DNA from: Nocardia yamanashiensis NBRC 100130
Lineage (GTDB): Bacteria; Actinomycetota; Actinomycetes; Mycobacteriales; Mycobacteriaceae
Assembly: GCF_001613325.1 (NCBI RefSeq)
Contig: NZ_BDCD01000005.1
Span: forward strand, 62,001-126,000
Direction: 5' to 3'
Length of the DNA: 64,000 nucleotides
Part shown: positions 62,551-64,000 of the stretch, one piece after another
Layout of the letters: every line of letters begins with the position of its first letter
Position numbering within the stretch: the stretch's first letter is position 1
Notes under the pieces: model-generated
Databases searched by the model: none
Told to the model about the DNA's origin: nothing
Seen by the model: only the letters and a program-made list of their open reading frames with translations
Program-made: the position numbers and the translations under genes

Positions 62551-64000
62551 GTGCGTCGCCGGCTGCTGACCGCCTTGACCGTGTTCGCCACCCTCGCGGT
62601 GCTGGCGTTCGCAGTACCGCTGTGCCTGACCGCCGCGACCAGCCGCACCCAGCAATTGGCCGGCGACCGCATCGGTGACGCGGACCGGTTCGCGGCCCTG
62701 GCGGTCACGGCGGGCGCGCTCGGCGACAATCGGGGCTTGGCGGCGGAGGTGAACCGGTACCACGACCTGTACGGGGAACCGGTGCTGGTGGTGGATGCGC
62801 GCGGGCTGCCGATCGTGAACGCGGGAGTCGATGCCGCCGATCCGGCGATCGCCGCCGCGGTGGCGGCCGCCCGCCGCAATCAACGCCCCGCCACCCCGGC
62901 GCGGCTCTTGCCGTGGGGGCCTTCGACATTGCTGATCGCCCGGCCGGTCGGCAGTGACGTGCATGTCGACGGCGCGGTCCTGATCACCGTGTCGACCGCT
63001 CGCGCACGCACCGACATCGCGCGGGTGTGGGCGATCGTGGCATTGGGCGCACTCGCCGCCATGGCCGTGTTCACCGCACTCGCGCTGATCCTGTCGCGCT
63101 GGGTGCTTCGCCCCCTGGCCGGGCTGTCGGCGGCGGTGGCGGGATTGACCGCGTCGCTACCCAAACCTCGCACCACCGCCGCCATGACACGCCGGCACGG
63201 TGGCCCGCCCGAACTGCGTGCCGTCGCCGAATCGGTCGACACCATGGCCCTGGCCGTCCGGGATTCCGCGGCCGCGCAACGCCGCCTGGTCGATGACACC
63301 GCGCACGCGATGCGGAATCCGCTCGCCGCGTTGACCATCCGCCTCGATTCCCTCGAGCCCGCGATTCCCGCGACCGCGGCCGCCACCTTCCACGGAGCGA
63401 CCCGCGAAGTGGAGCGACTCACCGCGCTGCTCGACGACCTGCTGACCCTCGCGGTCGCGGAAGGCAATGCGGTCACACCGGCCCGCCGGGTCGAACCCTG
63501 CGATGTGCGCGCGGTCGCCGCGGACCGGATCGACGCCTGGCACACGGCTTTCGACCAAGCCGGTATGACGCTGTCACTCGAAGGCACAGTCCCGGCTGCC
63601 GATCGCCGCGACGGGCAGACAGACAGCAGGTACGAACTTGCCGGGCAGGAGGCCGACAGGCACAGACTCGCTGACCGCACAGGCAACGGACACGGTCCCG
63701 CCGACCACGCAGGCAACGGACAGGGGCTCGCCGGCCGAGCAGGCGAGCGGCACGGTCTCGCTGGAAGGACAGGCGCCGGGCACGGTTCTGTCGAACGAGC
63801 CGACGAGGGCCAAGGTCTCCCTGGCTCCAGCAGTGAGGCCGTGTCCAGTGTCCCCGCCGATGTGCTGGCACAAATCCTGGATGTGGCACTGAGCAATTCG
63901 TCCCGCTACGCCGGCCCCGGCGCGCACACCCGCATCACGGTCACCCCGGCACCGGGCGAGGTCACGATCATCGTGGCCGACGACGGTCCCGGCGTACCCG
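62551..64000 (+). CDS. sensor histidine kinase, partial, with decapeptide repeat insert
   Basis: The first 483 codons of a two-helix kinase; the end is beyond the window. Helix 1 about residues 4-28, extracytoplasmic sensor of about 120 residues, helix 2 near 150-175 followed by a HAMP-like linker (SRWVLRPLAGLSAAV). H-box DDTAHAMRNPLAALTIRLDSLE, N-box ILDVALSNSSRYA and G1 box VADDGPGVP. Between the H-box region and the N-box, residues 358-427 are seven 10-residue repeats. GTG start 4 bp after the regulator stop; one transcript. Confidence 0.92.
   Translation, partial: MRRRLLTALTVFATLAVLAFAVPLCLTAATSRTQQLAGDRIGDADRFAALAVTAGALGDNRGLAAEVNRYHDLYGEPVLVVDARGLPIVNAGVDAADPAIAAAVAAARRNQRPATPARLLPWGPSTLLIARPVGSDVHVDGAVLITVSTARARTDIARVWAIVALGALAAMAVFTALALILSRWVLRPLAGLSAAVAGLTASLPKPRTTAAMTRRHGGPPELRAVAESVDTMALAVRDSAAAQRRLVDDTAHAMRNPLAALTIRLDSLEPAIPATAAATFHGATREVERLTALLDDLLTLAVAEGNAVTPARRVEPCDVRAVAADRIDAWHTAFDQAGMTLSLEGTVPAADRRDGQTDSRYELAGQEADRHRLADRTGNGHGPADHAGNGQGLAGRAGERHGLAGRTGAGHGSVERADEGQGLPGSSSEAVSSVPADVLAQILDVALSNSSRYAGPGAHTRITVTPAPGEVTIIVADDGPGVP
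63622..63831 (+). repeat. seven 30-bp tandem repeats inside a kinase gene
   Basis: The period is exactly 30 bp, marked by AGGCAACGGA or variants at 63681, 63711, 63741 and 63771. In frame it gives seven decapeptides, e.g. GNGHGPADHA, GNGQGLAGRA, GERHGLAGRT, GAGHGSVERA; the outer copies are more diverged. The consensus is G-N/E-G-H/Q-G-L-A-G/D-R-A/T. It has no spacer units, so it is not a CRISPR. Confidence 0.9.

Noticed and set aside
63622..63831. Regular 30-bp repeats that might suggest a CRISPR array
   Set aside because: The repeats are directly adjacent without spacers and lie in frame inside a kinase gene.

Overview
The window looks like a chromosomal segment of a high-GC, mycolic-acid actinobacterium, most likely Nocardia or a close relative. 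Reasons: very GC-rich third codon positions; mshC of mycothiol synthesis; a PimC-type phosphatidylinositol-mannoside mannosyltransferase; an MMPL transporter coupled to an MTB12-like lipoprotein; a PapA5-like acyltransferase; and gene order that, as I recall it, follows M. tuberculosis Rv2130c-Rv2141c. I see no tRNA, rRNA, CRISPR array, prophage or insertion sequence. GC content and species were not computed.

Layout. 0-5 kb: a pit phosphate-transporter unit, a secreted esterase, a TerB/Coq4-like fusion, and a pimC-like gene with an apparent frameshift. 5-13 kb: a GntR regulator, an aldehyde dehydrogenase behind two palindromes, a lipocalin-like protein, a three-part GMC oxidoreductase fusion, and the first of two long paralogs of unknown function. 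13-20 kb: an imine-reductase-like gene facing an HxlR regulator, a rifampicin-monooxygenase-like flavoprotein, a DUF574 methyltransferase, a scramblase-like protein and the second paralog. 20-22 kb: M20 peptidase and PEBP (the Rv2141c/Rv2140c pair).

22-31 kb is an accessory block inserted between the PEBP gene and pyrD. It holds a TetR/PapA5-like divergent pair, a FadD, and then the most unusual part of the window: two GTP cyclohydrolase II paralogs (one with a membrane tail, one missing a diagnostic tyrosine) behind a PfkB-like protein without its catalytic aspartate. Divergent from these is a tightly overlapping run of three tandem small paralogs. 31-33 kb returns to the conserved order (pyrD, DUF5703-like, lppL-like). 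33-42 kb is a second insertion: MTB12-like lipoprotein/MMPL/DUF2568, a GNAT with a possible leader peptide, hmuTUV haem uptake behind an iron box, and an aldo-keto reductase without its full catalytic tetrad. 42-47 kb is the conserved run uppP, histidine phosphatase, DUF3090, SCO1664 family, mshC.

47-64 kb is lipid and stress metabolism plus signalling: a 1075-residue SRPBCC/thiolase-like/crotonase fusion, an epoxide-hydrolase-like enzyme, a Tat-exported multicopper oxidase, a NarL-type two-component pair, a crotonase, a TetR with a 24-bp perfect palindrome, a second FadD, an SPFH protein, an MHS symporter, and an OmpR-type pair. The kinase of that last pair carries seven exact-period decapeptide repeats inside its ATPase domain and runs off the right edge.
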